NCBI GenBank assembly: GCA_011051685.1
Contig: DRKQ01000260.1
Location: forward strand, 1-32,093
DNA: 32,093 nt
Source: Gammaproteobacteria bacterium
GTDB taxonomy: Bacteria > Pseudomonadota > Gammaproteobacteria > SZUA-152
Direction: 5' to 3'
In this document: positions 16,139-24,195 of the stretch, piece by piece
Layout of the letters: each line of letters begins with the position of its first letter
How positions within the stretch are numbered: the stretch's first letter is position 1
Notes under the pieces: model-generated
Database searches by the model: none
The model's input: only the letters and a program-made list of their open reading frames with translations
Told to the model about the DNA's origin: nothing
Made by a program: the position numbers and the translations under genes

Positions 16139-16966
16139 TCAGGATTTCAGCTGGTAAATGACCCCGTTGCGCCAGCGAATAAGATCGAAGTCATCGGAAT
16201 AATTGGTGATGGATTCAGAACCGCCCAACACCAGGTATCCCCTGGGGTTCAGGCTACGGGCCATGCGTGCAAGAATGTCACGCTTGAGTTCGGTGGAAAA
16301 GTAGATCAATACATTGCGGCAGTAGATGATGTCAAAACGCCCAAGCAGGGTATAACTCTGCATGAGATTCAGTTCGCGGAAACTCACCCGTTTCTTGATG
16401 TCATCCACCACTGCCCAGCCTTTATCCACCTTACGGAAAAATCGGGATTTACGATCCTGGGGCAATCCTCGTGACACCGCCACGCCCTCATAGACACCTT
16501 CTTTCGCAATGGCCAGAACCGACGGTGAAATATCCGTACCAATGATCTGTACGGCATCCGCCGCAAGACTGCCCGGTTTGGATTGCAGGTATTCTTGGGT
16601 CATCATGCTCAGAGAATAGGGTTCCTGCCCGGTGGAACAGGCCGCAGACCAGATACGAACTTTCCGCGGTCGCTGTTTTGCCAGCTCCGGCAAGAGCTTT
16701 TCCTTGAGAATATCGAAGGGATATACATCACGAAACCACGATGTTTCATTAGTGGTCATGGCATCCATTATGCGGTTGCGCAGCCGTGAATCGGTTTTGA
16801 TACGCCCCATAAGAGCGCTGAAGGAATGAACATCATGTTCCTTCATCAGCTTGGTGAGCCGGCTGGTAACGAGATACTGTTTGTTATCCCCCAGTACGAT
16901 GCCACTCACTTCTTCGAGAAAAAGACGAAAGGCCTGGTAGTCTTCTGTTGTGATTGTACTTGTCAC
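16139..16966 (-). CDS. cheR: Chemotaxis protein methyltransferase CheR
   Basis: 275 residues. CheR methylates glutamates of chemoreceptors with S-adenosylmethionine in sensory adaptation. An N-terminal helical domain (about 1-75) is followed by the methyltransferase domain, with TTNETSWFRDVYPFDILKE, the SAM-binding KVRIWSAACSTGQEPYSLSM and FDIIYCRNVLIYFS (the aromatic/Asn region of motif IV), and ends with GYLVLGGSES. The start is GTG 16966, with AGGT about nine nt upstream. It follows cheV, 87 bp away, and precedes the flgB promoter, the same cheV-cheR-flgB order as in Vibrio and Pseudomonas. Confidence 0.95.
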   Translation of the reverse strand: MTSTITTEDYQAFRLFLEEVSGIVLGDNKQYLVTSRLTKLMKEHDVHSFSALMGRIKTDSRLRNRIMDAMTTNETSWFRDVYPFDILKEKLLPELAKQRPRKVRIWSAACSTGQEPYSLSMMTQEYLQSKPGSLAADAVQIIGTDISPSVLAIAKEGVYEGVAVSRGLPQDRKSRFFRKVDKGWAVVDDIKKRVSFRELNLMQSYTLLGRFDIIYCRNVLIYFSTELKRDILARMARSLNPRGYLVLGGSESITNYSDDFDLIRWRNGVIYQLKS

Positions 16967-17053
16967 TTATTTATTACCTGATATTCCCTGACAGTTACTT
17001 TTCCCAAGGGCTCCAACCGGGAGTCCTGTAGCCATACCTGGCCGAGCCCTGGC

Positions 17054-17986
17054 TCAGGCCCGTTTGGCATCCTGTAATGCCACGGTTTCCAGAACAGCAC
17101 CCGCCAACTCATCGGCATCGAATTTGGCAATGAATTTGTCCGCCCCCACCTTTTCCACCATGGACTGGTTGAACACACCGCTGAGTGAAGTATGTAAAAT
17201 AACGTATAGATCCTTGAGTCGCGAATCCCTTCGAATCTCGGTGGTAAGGGTGTAGCCATCCATGTTGGGCATTTCCACATCGGATATCACCATGCTCAGG
17301 TGCTTGACGATATTGGGGTCTTCGTCCGCCCAGTCCTGCAAGACATCCAATGCCTCTTGTCCATCCTTCACCAGGGTGCAGTCGATCCCCAGCTGATCGA
17401 GGGTACCTTTTATCTGTCGCCGCGCGACGCTGGAATCATCCGCCACAAGTACTGTGGCACCGGATTCGATCTGCCGCTCTTCAATCACGTTGTCAGAAAT
17501 TGTTTCTGAAACACCGACCACCTCGGAGAGCACCTTCTCCACATCAATGATTTCCACCAGCTGGTCATCCACCCGCGTCACCGCAGTCATGTAACTGTTG
17601 GCGCCGGAACCCTTGGGGGGGGCAAGGATTTCCTCCCAGTTCATATTGACGATACGTTCCACGCTATCCACCAGGAAACCCTGTGTGGTGCGATTATAAT
17701 CCGCGATGATCACATAGGATTCCTCGCTGACCGGTGTTGGTTTGCCTTTGAGGGCAAGACTGAGATCCAGCACAGGAATGGTTCGCCCGCGCATATTGGC
17801 AATCCCCTTCACCACCTCATTGGAGTTCGGCACATGGGTCAATTGAGGACAGCGAATAACCTCCTGTACCTTGAAGACATTAATCCCGTAAATCTGTGGA
17901 CCCGCCAAGCGGAAAAGAAGTAATTCCAGCCGGTTCTCGCCAACCAATTGTGTGCGCTGATCAACGCCATCCAGAATTCCAGCCAT
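17054..17986 (-). CDS. cheV: Chemotaxis coupling/response regulator protein CheV
   Basis: 310 residues: a CheW-like domain (about 15-160) that couples receptors to CheA, fused to a receiver domain (about 180-305). The receiver keeps the acidic pair in VLVADDSSVARRQ, the phosphoacceptor Asp in VISDVEMPNMDG, the Thr/Ser in HTSLSG and the Lys in FIAKFDAD. I chose ATG 17986 because TAGGAG lies eight nt upstream and MAGILDGVDQRTQLVGENR is the conserved CheV start; the open frame extends to 18121 without similarity. Divergent from flgA. Confidence 0.95.
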   Translation of the reverse strand: MAGILDGVDQRTQLVGENRLELLLFRLAGPQIYGINVFKVQEVIRCPQLTHVPNSNEVVKGIANMRGRTIPVLDLSLALKGKPTPVSEESYVIIADYNRTTQGFLVDSVERIVNMNWEEILAPPKGSGANSYMTAVTRVDDQLVEIIDVEKVLSEVVGVSETISDNVIEERQIESGATVLVADDSSVARRQIKGTLDQLGIDCTLVKDGQEALDVLQDWADEDPNIVKHLSMVISDVEMPNMDGYTLTTEIRRDSRLKDLYVILHTSLSGVFNQSMVEKVGADKFIAKFDADELAGAVLETVALQDAKRA

Positions 17987-18026
17987 GGGTCTGCTCCTAC
18001 GGTGGGTACACTTTTGAGATGCTCTC

Positions 18027-18053
18027 TTATCGACAATCATTCGCCAATTCTGA
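18027..18053 (-). promoter_or_regulatory. Weak sigma-28-like site upstream of cheV
   Basis: Minus strand: GTCGATAA (18034-18027) is 7 of 8 to the FliA -10 box, 41 bp before cheV ATG. At 11-nt spacing the -35 position is TCAGAATT, only 4 of 8. cheV is a late gene in many relatives, so the site is plausible but not convincing. Confidence 0.3.
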
Positions 18054-18095
18054 AGCCCCGGCAAAAGAAAATTCCCCCACTCCATTCCGGTGTTC

Positions 18096-18110
18096 TGGCA
18101 CAGGGATTGC
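18096..18110 (+). promoter_or_regulatory. Sigma-54 (RpoN) promoter upstream of flgA
   Basis: TGGCAC (18096-18101), AGGGA, TTGC (18107-18110) then T: all invariant bases of the RpoN consensus. Predicted start near 18122, leaving about 240 nt of leader before flgA. The 373-bp cheV-flgA gap also holds a sigma-28 candidate at 18245-18271, and otherwise nothing I can name. Confidence 0.78.
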
Positions 18111-18244
18111 TCATCTTCCAAGGAGAGGTGTGAAACACCCGGTCAAAATGATGTCCTTGGCCTCGGCGAACCAGAAAAAACGCAGAAAAAACAAGCGTCA
18201 AAAACTCAATTCACAAATATTTCAATAACTTGTGAAATAAGACC

Positions 18245-18271
18245 TAAAGTCGGCCATTTTTTTGACGATAG
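18245..18271 (+). promoter_or_regulatory. Sigma-28 (FliA) promoter candidate upstream of flgA
   Basis: TAAAGTCG (18245-18252), 11 nt, GACGATAG (18264-18271): 6 of 8 in each box against TAAAGTTT-N11-GCCGATAA, with the -10 sharing GACGATA with the flgK promoter. An inverted repeat GACCTA (18241-18246) / TAGGTC (18269-18274) brackets the two boxes and could be an operator. Predicted start near 18278. Confidence 0.55.
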
Positions 18272-18359
18272 GTCACACAGTACGTCAGCAAAGGGCACCC
18301 TGGCCGAAATCGGCCACCACACGGCAAGGCATTGCAGAGAAATGAATGAGGTAGACACC

Positions 18360-19103
18360 ATGTCGACAGACAAAGCGACCACCACAATAGCCGTAAAACG
18401 TTGGAGGCTGAGAATGATCCGGTGCCTGATGGTCGCCTTGCTTTCACCAACCGTAGTGAATGCGGCCACTTATCAATCTGCCGAGAGTTTGCGCAAGACT
18501 GTCGAGGATTTTCTGACAACACAGACTGCACAGGAAAAGAGACAGGATATCGAAATCAGTATCGGGCGGGTCGACCAGCGCTTGAAACTGGTCAGCTGCA
18601 CAACGCAACCCCAGGCCTTCCTCGCTCCCGGAGCCCAATTGCAGGGAAAGCTCACCGTGGGATTACGCTGTGCCGGCCCCAAGCCCTGGACCGTGTACAT
18701 ACCTGCGCAGATCAAGCGTTATGCAGAAGTCATCGCCGCGGCGAGGCCATTATTGAGAGGGGCCGAGATCCGCGCAGGGGACGTCATGCCCGTACGCCTT
18801 GAACTCAGCCGGCTGCGTAATGGCTATTTCAGTGAGGCGAAAAATGTGCTCGGCAAGATATTGACCCGTAACATTGCCTCCGGACAGGCCATCACACCCA
18901 AGAGGGTAAAGGCGCCAATACTTGTTCACCGTGGAGAAAAGGTCAACATCATTGCTACCGCGGGCGCCCTCAAAGTCAGAGGCAAAGGTAAGGCCTTGCG
19001 GGACGCGGCACAGGGTGAACTTGTTTCGGTGCGCAATATCCGCTCCAAAAGGATTGTCCAGGGGATCGTCACAAAACCCGGCACCGTTCACGTGCAAATG
19101 TGA
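18360..19103 (+). CDS. flgA: Flagellar basal body P-ring formation chaperone FlgA
   Basis: About 247 residues from ATG 18360. FlgA is a periplasmic chaperone that helps FlgI assemble into the P ring. The C-terminal half carries the SAF domain: LRGAEIRAGDVMPVRLELSR, NIASGQAITPKRVKAPILVH and RGEKVNIIATAGALKVRGKG, ending GIVTKPGTVHVQM. Two in-frame starts are credible: 18360 with GAGG at eight nt, and 18414 with an ideal GGAGG at six nt, which would leave a short signal peptide MIRCLMVALLSPTVVNA before ATYQS. From 18360 the n-region is long (18 residues). I cannot decide between them. Divergent from cheV and followed by flgM. Confidence 0.93.
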   Translation: MSTDKATTTIAVKRWRLRMIRCLMVALLSPTVVNAATYQSAESLRKTVEDFLTTQTAQEKRQDIEISIGRVDQRLKLVSCTTQPQAFLAPGAQLQGKLTVGLRCAGPKPWTVYIPAQIKRYAEVIAAARPLLRGAEIRAGDVMPVRLELSRLRNGYFSEAKNVLGKILTRNIASGQAITPKRVKAPILVHRGEKVNIIATAGALKVRGKGKALRDAAQGELVSVRNIRSKRIVQGIVTKPGTVHVQM

Positions 19104-19137
19104 GCAAGATCACATAAACCAGATCACACAGAGCAAA

Positions 19138-19164
19138 TAAAGAATTAGCCGATAAGGCCGATAA
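19138..19164 (+). promoter_or_regulatory. Sigma-28 (FliA) promoter for flgM
   Basis: TAAAGAAT (19138-19145), 11 nt, GCCGATAA (19157-19164): 6 of 8 and 8 of 8 to the FliA consensus. A second GCCGATAA lies immediately upstream at 19148-19155 but has no -35 at the right distance. Predicted start near 19171, with AGGAG then ATG at 19194. It makes the anti-sigma factor gene a target of the sigma factor it inhibits. Confidence 0.85.
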
Positions 19165-19193
19165 AATTACATAGCAAGCACAGGAGAACAGCC

Positions 19194-19532
19194 ATGGCTG
19201 TTGAAATCAATGGCGTGAATACAACGCCTCTGTCAGATAAAAAAAATGAGCCTGCCACCACACTGGCAGACAAGGTTACAAGGGCAGAAAACCCGACCGC
19301 AAAAAACGCTCGTACAATCGATGGCGCCACCCCCCCTTCGCTCGACAAAGTCACACTTACGAAACAGGCGGAAGAATTGCGCATGATAGAAGAAGCCATT
19401 GGCACTCAGGTGGATATCGATAAAGAGCGTATAGCCAGCCTTAAGCTGGAAATCGATGCCGGCCGCTATGATATCGATACACAGCGAGTAGCGGAAAAAC
19501 TCATTGAATTCGAATCACTGTTCGTCGCATGA
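19194..19532 (+). CDS. flgM: Anti-sigma-28 factor FlgM
   Basis: 112 residues. FlgM binds FliA and blocks late flagellar transcription until it is exported through the completed hook-basal body. The N-terminal half is low-complexity and probably disordered, as known for FlgM; the C-terminal half (about 48-112; SLDKVTLTKQAEELRMIEEA then VDIDKERIASLKLEIDAGRY and DTQRVAEKLIEFES) is the conserved FliA-binding region. It is slightly longer than E. coli FlgM (97). AGGAG lies eight nt before the ATG, and the promoter above is a clear FliA site. Confidence 0.94.
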   Translation: MAVEINGVNTTPLSDKKNEPATTLADKVTRAENPTAKNARTIDGATPPSLDKVTLTKQAEELRMIEEAIGTQVDIDKERIASLKLEIDAGRYDIDTQRVAEKLIEFESLFVA

Positions 19533-19629
19533 ACAGCATGAGTTACTGCATGAGTGGGAATCTGGCGGATTCATACCGCGCCAAAAAAACCAAACCATTT
19601 TTTCCTGCGCCTGCCTGTTAAGGTGAAAC

Positions 19630-20142
19630 ATGAATAAAGCCAGCGATAAATTCCGCAACAATATCCAGACCCTAAAATCTGTACTGGAGCAGCAGCACGT
19701 ACAGCTACTCAGCATGCTGTCTATTCTCCGCCAGGAACATCAGGCGTTGAACAGCAATAATCTAGAGCTTTTTGAGCAAACCCTGCTTCGCAAGCAACAA
19801 CAAGTAAGGATGCTGGAACAAATTCAACCTCAGCTAAGCAGCATTGAAAAGATGCTCGGCGGCGTATTATCAAAAAGTACCTTTTCTGCATTTATTCAAC
19901 GCATGCCGGAGGGCACAGACAGGCGCGGTCTGGAGTCACTCTGGGAGACATTCCATGAGACCCTGGAAGAATGCAATCTGCAAAACAAGACCAATAATCA
20001 CATTCTCAATGCTTCCGCCATCAATCTCAAGCAGGCCCTGAATATACTGCGCGGCAACACCGAACACAGTACGGCCGCAGTCTACAGCCATACCGGACAA
20101 CAACAGGAGACGCTCGAGGGCCACTCACTGGCCATCGCGTAG
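19630..20142 (+). CDS. flgN: Flagellar export chaperone FlgN
   Basis: 170 residues. FlgN is the cytoplasmic chaperone for FlgK and FlgL. The protein is almost wholly helical, with heptad-like runs (TLKSVLEQQHVQLLSMLSIL, NNLELFEQTLLRKQQQVRML) and a Gln-rich composition, consistent with FlgN. Assignment rests on size, helical pattern and position directly after flgM. AAGGTG lies five nt before ATG 19630. Confidence 0.85.
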   Translation: MNKASDKFRNNIQTLKSVLEQQHVQLLSMLSILRQEHQALNSNNLELFEQTLLRKQQQVRMLEQIQPQLSSIEKMLGGVLSKSTFSAFIQRMPEGTDRRGLESLWETFHETLEECNLQNKTNNHILNASAINLKQALNILRGNTEHSTAAVYSHTGQQQETLEGHSLAIA

Positions 20143-20179
20143 CACCTTAGTCGCAGGTAGCGCAGGCAAAGCCTCTAAT

Positions 20180-20935
20180 ATGCTTAAAAACGCGCCAACT
20201 CAAGACTCAAGCAGCAAAGAGGATTACACTCAACAACACGAGACCGTAACCTCCAGCGCACGCATTTCCATGGTGCTGCGTCCTTTGATGGAAAAACACG
20301 CCATTATCACGGCCACATTGCCGGACTGTAACCAATTCTTTACCACTGCCCTGCTCTCTATTGATATCCAGGATGGCACCATGACCATCGATGGTTTACA
20401 TCCCCAGGAAGGTCATGCGCTGCTACTGAAGGCGGGTAAACTGACTCTGCACACCACTTACGAAGGTGTCGAGGTTAATTTCAGCGTGAGCATAAAACAG
20501 GCCGACAGTGAAAACGGTATGGCATTTTATATCACTGAATTTCCTCAAAGCATTCGTTACCTTCAGCGCCGCAGCGCCTTTCGCGTACCCGTGAGTGCGG
20601 CCAAGGAAATCAAGGTGGATATTGAAACACCCAGCAAAAAACGGTTTACCGGTAATCTCAGCGACATATCCGCTGGCGGTATGTGTGTGCGTTTTAACAA
20701 AAAGAAAGAACTCGCCTTGTCAGAAGAAAAGGAAGAAACACAATGTTGTATCCATCTGCCGGACAAACGCAAGATTCGCTGTGCTTTCAAGGTCTGCCAT
20801 TCGAATTATCTCGAAGCCAGTGGCAGTTTGCATATCGGAGGATGTTTTTCGAATCTGGATAAAATCCAGCGACGCACCATTGAACGTTTTGTGATTGAGC
20901 TTCAGCGTCTGGCGCGCAAAAGCCTGGCCCGCTGA
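20180..20935 (+). CDS. ycgR: Flagellar brake protein YcgR/FlgZ (PilZ domain)
   Basis: 251 residues. An N-terminal YcgR-type domain (about 25-120) is followed by a PilZ domain (about 128-245) that binds cyclic di-GMP: LQRRSAFRVPV holds the RxxxR motif near residue 130 and LSDISAGGMCV the DxSxxG motif near 162. In enterobacteria and Pseudomonas this protein slows or alters motor behaviour when c-di-GMP rises. It follows flgN by 37 bp on the same strand; the flgM-flgN-flgZ arrangement is that of Pseudomonas, so it probably shares the FliA promoter at 19138. The ribosome-binding site before 20180 is weak. Confidence 0.9.
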   Translation: MLKNAPTQDSSSKEDYTQQHETVTSSARISMVLRPLMEKHAIITATLPDCNQFFTTALLSIDIQDGTMTIDGLHPQEGHALLLKAGKLTLHTTYEGVEVNFSVSIKQADSENGMAFYITEFPQSIRYLQRRSAFRVPVSAAKEIKVDIETPSKKRFTGNLSDISAGGMCVRFNKKKELALSEEKEETQCCIHLPDKRKIRCAFKVCHSNYLEASGSLHIGGCFSNLDKIQRRTIERFVIELQRLARKSLAR

Positions 20936-20937
20936 TT

Positions 20938-21597
20938 TCACCCTATATCAAGCGCCTGCAAACAAACCTGAAACCCATCATCCAGCCCCAACTGATCAGC
21001 ATCTTCGCGCAGACGCCGCACATCCACAAGACGATCCACGTCCCACAGGTCATCCAGTTTATTTACCTTTCCCGAGATGCGCGCAAGGGTCTGAGCGTAC
21101 ACCTGTGATGTTCCCCAATCAATATCAGTGAATAATTCTGACCTGGGTTCCTTCATTGCCAGCAAGACGTAACCACCATCCTCTGCAGGACCAATCACCG
21201 TGTCACCCTTGCTGGCAAACACCATGGCCGTGCGCAAATAATCAGCAGTAATCGCCGGGCAATCTGTTCCGATCACAAGCACGGGGGAAGACTGTTGCAG
21301 GGATTCTTCAACTGCATGCTGCATACGTTCACCCAGGTCTCTGCCGTGTTGTGATTGCAAACATACCCCCCATTCTTTCCGACAAGCCTGAAAGAATTCA
21401 TGGTCTACGTCGGGCGCACAAAAGAGAGTCACCGGTGCCAGCTGTGCGTTGACAGCAACACGCAGGCAATGACAGGCAAGATGTACATGGATTGTTGTCG
21501 CAGCTTCTTGGCCAATGGCCTCAGCCAGACGCGTCTTTACCTGCCCGGGGAGAGGGGCCTTGCAAAAAACCAGAATTCGTCCATGGGGATACTGCAT
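20938..21597 (-). CDS. TIGR04282-type glycosyltransferase (arsenosugar-cluster type, DUF2064)
   Basis: 219 residues with a nucleotide-diphospho-sugar transferase-like fold of the DUF2064 type. Features are ILVFCKAPLPGQVKTRLAEA near the N-terminus, VLVIGTDCPAITADYL at about 105-120, and VIGPAEDGGYVLLAM, all family hallmarks as I recall them. It is the last gene of a three-gene run after arsS and a second glycosyltransferase, with GCAGG nine nt before the ATG and a 21-bp gap from its upstream neighbour. The name arsenosugar biosynthesis comes from genomic association in the family; the actual substrate is not known from the sequence. Its end is 2 bp from the ycgR end, convergent. Confidence 0.85.
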   Translation of the reverse strand: MQYPHGRILVFCKAPLPGQVKTRLAEAIGQEAATTIHVHLACHCLRVAVNAQLAPVTLFCAPDVDHEFFQACRKEWGVCLQSQHGRDLGERMQHAVEESLQQSSPVLVIGTDCPAITADYLRTAMVFASKGDTVIGPAEDGGYVLLAMKEPRSELFTDIDWGTSQVYAQTLARISGKVNKLDDLWDVDRLVDVRRLREDADQLGLDDGFQVCLQALDIG

Positions 21598-21618
21598 TAT
21601 GTAGTGCCTGCACGAAAA

Positions 21619-22293
21619 CTATCGGTATTGGCGGGCTAGAGTCGCAGGGTCGGTCCCCAGCCAATAGGCAAGACGCAGGCGCCACATCAGCAAAATGGTC
21701 TGCAATGTGCCTCCTAATTCCCAGCGCCGGCTGGAGGTGATCACCCGTTGCTTGAGACAGCAGGGGCGATGCAGCTTCTTCAGGCGCCGGGAAATATCAA
21801 TGTCTTCCATCAGTGGGATTTCTGTAAACCCATTCACCCGATGAAACAGGCCGCGGGTGACAAAAATGGCCTGGTCGCCGGTGGCAATGCCTGTGATGCG
21901 CGAGCGCCAGTTCATCATTGTTTCAATCACACGGAAAAAGGGTTTGTCGCCTGACAGGCGCACGTTAAAACGTCCCCAGGCCAGTTGCGTATTGCCAATC
22001 GCCCGAGAGATGGCCTGGAGGCCATCATCCGGTAACAGGGTATCGGCGTGCAGAAACAACAACACGTCACCAGCAGCCACCGCAGCACCCTTATTCATTT
22101 GTAAGGCGCGTCCGCGTGACGATTGCACGCACTGATCCACCCAAGGTGTTGCCACAGCCTGCGTATCGTCTTCGCTGCCACCATCCACGACGATAATTTC
22201 GTGTCCGCTAGCACGTTCCATTTGCAGCTTTTTCAAATTAGCCTCCAGTACAGCCTCTTCATTCAACACGGGAATGATAATCGAAACGCGCAT
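21619..22293 (-). CDS. TIGR04283-type family 2 glycosyltransferase (arsenosugar-cluster type)
   Basis: 224 residues from ATG 22293, chosen because MRVSIIIPVLNEEAVLEANL is the GT-A family start; the frame is open to 22374 but that part overlaps arsS. Sugar-nucleotide and metal-binding features are visible: IIVVDGGSEDDT (about 35-46), RGRALQMNKGAAVAAGDVLL and FLHADTLLP (DxD-like HAD), then EIPLMEDIDISRRLKKL near residue 165-180. The short form without large membrane segments fits TIGR04283. It lies 10 bp downstream of arsS and 21 bp upstream of the TIGR04282 gene, so the three are almost certainly one operon. Substrate unknown. Confidence 0.87.
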   Translation of the reverse strand: MRVSIIIPVLNEEAVLEANLKKLQMERASGHEIIVVDGGSEDDTQAVATPWVDQCVQSSRGRALQMNKGAAVAAGDVLLFLHADTLLPDDGLQAISRAIGNTQLAWGRFNVRLSGDKPFFRVIETMMNWRSRITGIATGDQAIFVTRGLFHRVNGFTEIPLMEDIDISRRLKKLHRPCCLKQRVITSSRRWELGGTLQTILLMWRLRLAYWLGTDPATLARQYR

Positions 22294-22303
22294 CTGATGA
22301 GTG

Positions 22304-23266
22304 CTAACTAAGCGCTCCACCACAGCTGCTACCCTGACCAGCGGTGCAGCCGTAACAATGCCCACGTACAACAATGGGCGTCCCGGAAATATCCTGATGT
22401 ACCAGGTCTCGCAGGTGTGGCCGTTTGATGTTTGCCATTTTCATGGGCAAATCCAGCATTTGATTGAAATCACAATCAAACAAATATCCTTGCCAGTCGA
22501 CGCTGATGAGACTGCGACACATCACGGTTTGCAGGTTTTCCGCCTTGTGAGCGGTTTGCAACAGAGTCATGTAATCATTGAACTGACCTTTGGAGATCAG
22601 ACTGCTGCCAAAACGTTGAATGGGCATGTTGGCCAGGGTCAGCAAATGTGTAAAGGCAATGCCATGTTGGTCAAACAATCTTTGTTTGTAGTCGGCTTCC
22701 AGGACATCCTGTGGCGGAGGCAGGAATGGGCCGGTGGGGTTGTACACCAGATTCAGCATCAGGTTGCTACCCTGTTGACCGTATCCAAGGGCATTGAGCT
22801 TTTTCAAGCCGGCGATACTCTTGTCAAAAACTCCCTTGCCCCTCTGCCCGTCAACATTGTCTTTCTGGTAACACGGCAATGAGGCAGTGATTTGTACACC
22901 CTGACCTGCAAGAAACTCTGCCAAATCCCCTTGCTCCGGCTCCTCCAGCACGGTGAGATTGCAGCGGTCAATCACGTCGATATCGCGCGCGCGCGCAGCC
23001 TCTACCAGCGTCCTAAAGTGTGGATTAAGTTCCGGCGCCCCACCAGTGAGATCCAGCAATTTTACGTTAGAGGTGTCGAGGTAGTCGATCACATGCTGGA
23101 TCGTTTGCGCATCCATGATTTCCTTGCGCTTTGGCCCGGCGTTGACATGACAATGAAGACACTGTTGATTGCACAGATAGCCCAGATTGACCTGGAGGGT
23201 GGATACGGTATCCCGGGTAATAGCCGGAAAACGGGTCTTTTCCAGTAAGGGTAAAGTTTCTAACAT
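22304..23266 (-). CDS. arsS: Radical SAM protein ArsS (arsenosugar biosynthesis type)
   Basis: 320 residues. A radical SAM domain with the CNQQCLHC motif (Cys 32, 36 and 39) binds the 4Fe-4S cluster; LDLTGGAPELNPHF follows as the SAM-contacting GGE-like motif. The C-terminal part (DUF3641 type) ends with CYGCTAGQGSSCGGAL, a second Cys cluster. In the named family the enzyme is proposed to add a 5'-deoxyadenosyl group to methylated arsenic, giving the arsenosugar precursor. The usual partner ArsM (arsenite methyltransferase) is not in this window, so the arsenic role is inherited from family naming. GAGGAG lies upstream of ATG 23266. First gene of a three-gene operon, divergent from the ECF sigma gene. 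Confidence 0.88.
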   Translation of the reverse strand: MLETLPLLEKTRFPAITRDTVSTLQVNLGYLCNQQCLHCHVNAGPKRKEIMDAQTIQHVIDYLDTSNVKLLDLTGGAPELNPHFRTLVEAARARDIDVIDRCNLTVLEEPEQGDLAEFLAGQGVQITASLPCYQKDNVDGQRGKGVFDKSIAGLKKLNALGYGQQGSNLMLNLVYNPTGPFLPPPQDVLEADYKQRLFDQHGIAFTHLLTLANMPIQRFGSSLISKGQFNDYMTLLQTAHKAENLQTVMCRSLISVDWQGYLFDCDFNQMLDLPMKMANIKRPHLRDLVHQDISGTPIVVRGHCYGCTAGQGSSCGGALS

Positions 23267-23583
23267 CTTTCAGTTGATCTCCTCGGCTCAGACTAAGGGA
23301 ACCTGTCCCACGGTTAAAAATATTGCAACCATTTCACCCCCTGCAGTGTCCCAATGTGAGCGCTCGGCTATTTCCAGACTGCTCATGATAAGTCATCGGC
23401 CTGCCCCCGCCAATTTCAGCGGGGTGATTTTGCCGGTATTTTAAGCAACGGCTTGCCGTCGACGGGTCAAATTGGCAGAATGTGCCGACATTTGTCGCGA
23501 CTATTGTCGAGCTGTCTGAACCGGACAATGGACGCAGATCGCTGTCTGTCGTTACGAATGACATAATAAAAACAGGTGCGTAC

Positions 23584-24195
23584 GTGGCGAATCCTCCGCT
23601 TCCCAGTGACGACGAATTGATCCCCAGGCTGCTGGCCTCTGATGAAAACGCCTATACCCAGGTGGTGGCTGCCTATCACGGTCTGATGGTGCATCTGGCA
23701 AGGGCCATCGTGGGTGACGCCATTGCCGATGAGGTGGCCCAGGAGGCCTGGGTGGCGGTACTGCGGGCCCTGCCCAAGTTTGAGCGGCGCTCCAGCCTAA
23801 AAACCTGGATCCTGCGCATCGTCAGCAATACCGCCAAAAGCCGTCTGCGCCATGAATCACGCACGGTGAATCTGGGTGATGCTCTCGAGGAAACGCCTAT
23901 TGTGGATCCGTCCCGCTTCAAGGCAAATGCCCACTGGGCCAACCCACCGGCCATGTGGCATGCCGATACCCCGGATGCGCTGCTCGCCAGCACGGAGCTG
24001 CGCCGTTGTATCCACGAAGCGCTGGATGCGCTCCCCCCATTGCAACGCGCCGCCGTCACTTTGCGCGACATGCAAGGATTAAATATGGAAGATATTTGTA
24101 AGGTTTTAGAGGTTTCCGAGTCCAATGGCAGAGTTTTGCTCCATCGCGCCCGCAGTCGTATTCAACAGGCCATCGAGGAGCTCGAGGAAAAATGA
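23584..24195 (+). CDS. ECF-type RNA polymerase sigma factor
   Basis: About 203 residues from GTG 23584 (AGGT eight nt upstream); an in-frame GTG at 23482 would add 34 residues that lack sigma similarity, so I prefer the shorter form. Region 2 (about 25-95) has DEVAQEAWVAVLRALPKFER and SLKTWILRIVSNTAKSRLR; region 4 (about 140-200) has LDALPPLQRAAVTLRDMQGL followed by the helix-turn-helix NMEDICKVLEVSESNGRVLL. A 35-residue linker with Pro and Trp joins them. It overlaps the downstream anti-sigma gene by 4 bp (ATGA), the usual sigma/anti-sigma coupling. The target regulon is unknown; the divergent arsS operon is one candidate. Confidence 0.9.
   Translation: MANPPLPSDDELIPRLLASDENAYTQVVAAYHGLMVHLARAIVGDAIADEVAQEAWVAVLRALPKFERRSSLKTWILRIVSNTAKSRLRHESRTVNLGDALEETPIVDPSRFKANAHWANPPAMWHADTPDALLASTELRRCIHEALDALPPLQRAAVTLRDMQGLNMEDICKVLEVSESNGRVLLHRARSRIQQAIEELEEK

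Noticed and set aside
18130-18228. Short basic peptide (32 codons, GTG start after AGGAG) in the flgA leader
   Set aside because: The predicted RpoN start near 18122 would leave the Shine-Dalgarno at the very 5' end, spacing to GTG is only 4 nt, and the peptide has no recognisable feature.
18323-18336. Second sigma-54-like site (GGCA...TTGC) just before flgA
   Set aside because: The GG and GC elements are 11 bp apart instead of 12 and the start would fall inside the flgA ribosome-binding site.
23298-23330. ECF-type -35 (GGAACC) as autoregulatory promoter of the sigma gene
   Set aside because: No convincing -10 at 16-17 bp, and the leader would be unusually long; it is too weak to annotate.
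23403-23430. Hairpin CCCCGC/GCGGGG in the arsS-sigma gap
   Set aside because: It resembles a terminator on the plus strand, but no plus-strand gene lies upstream for it to end; its role is unclear.
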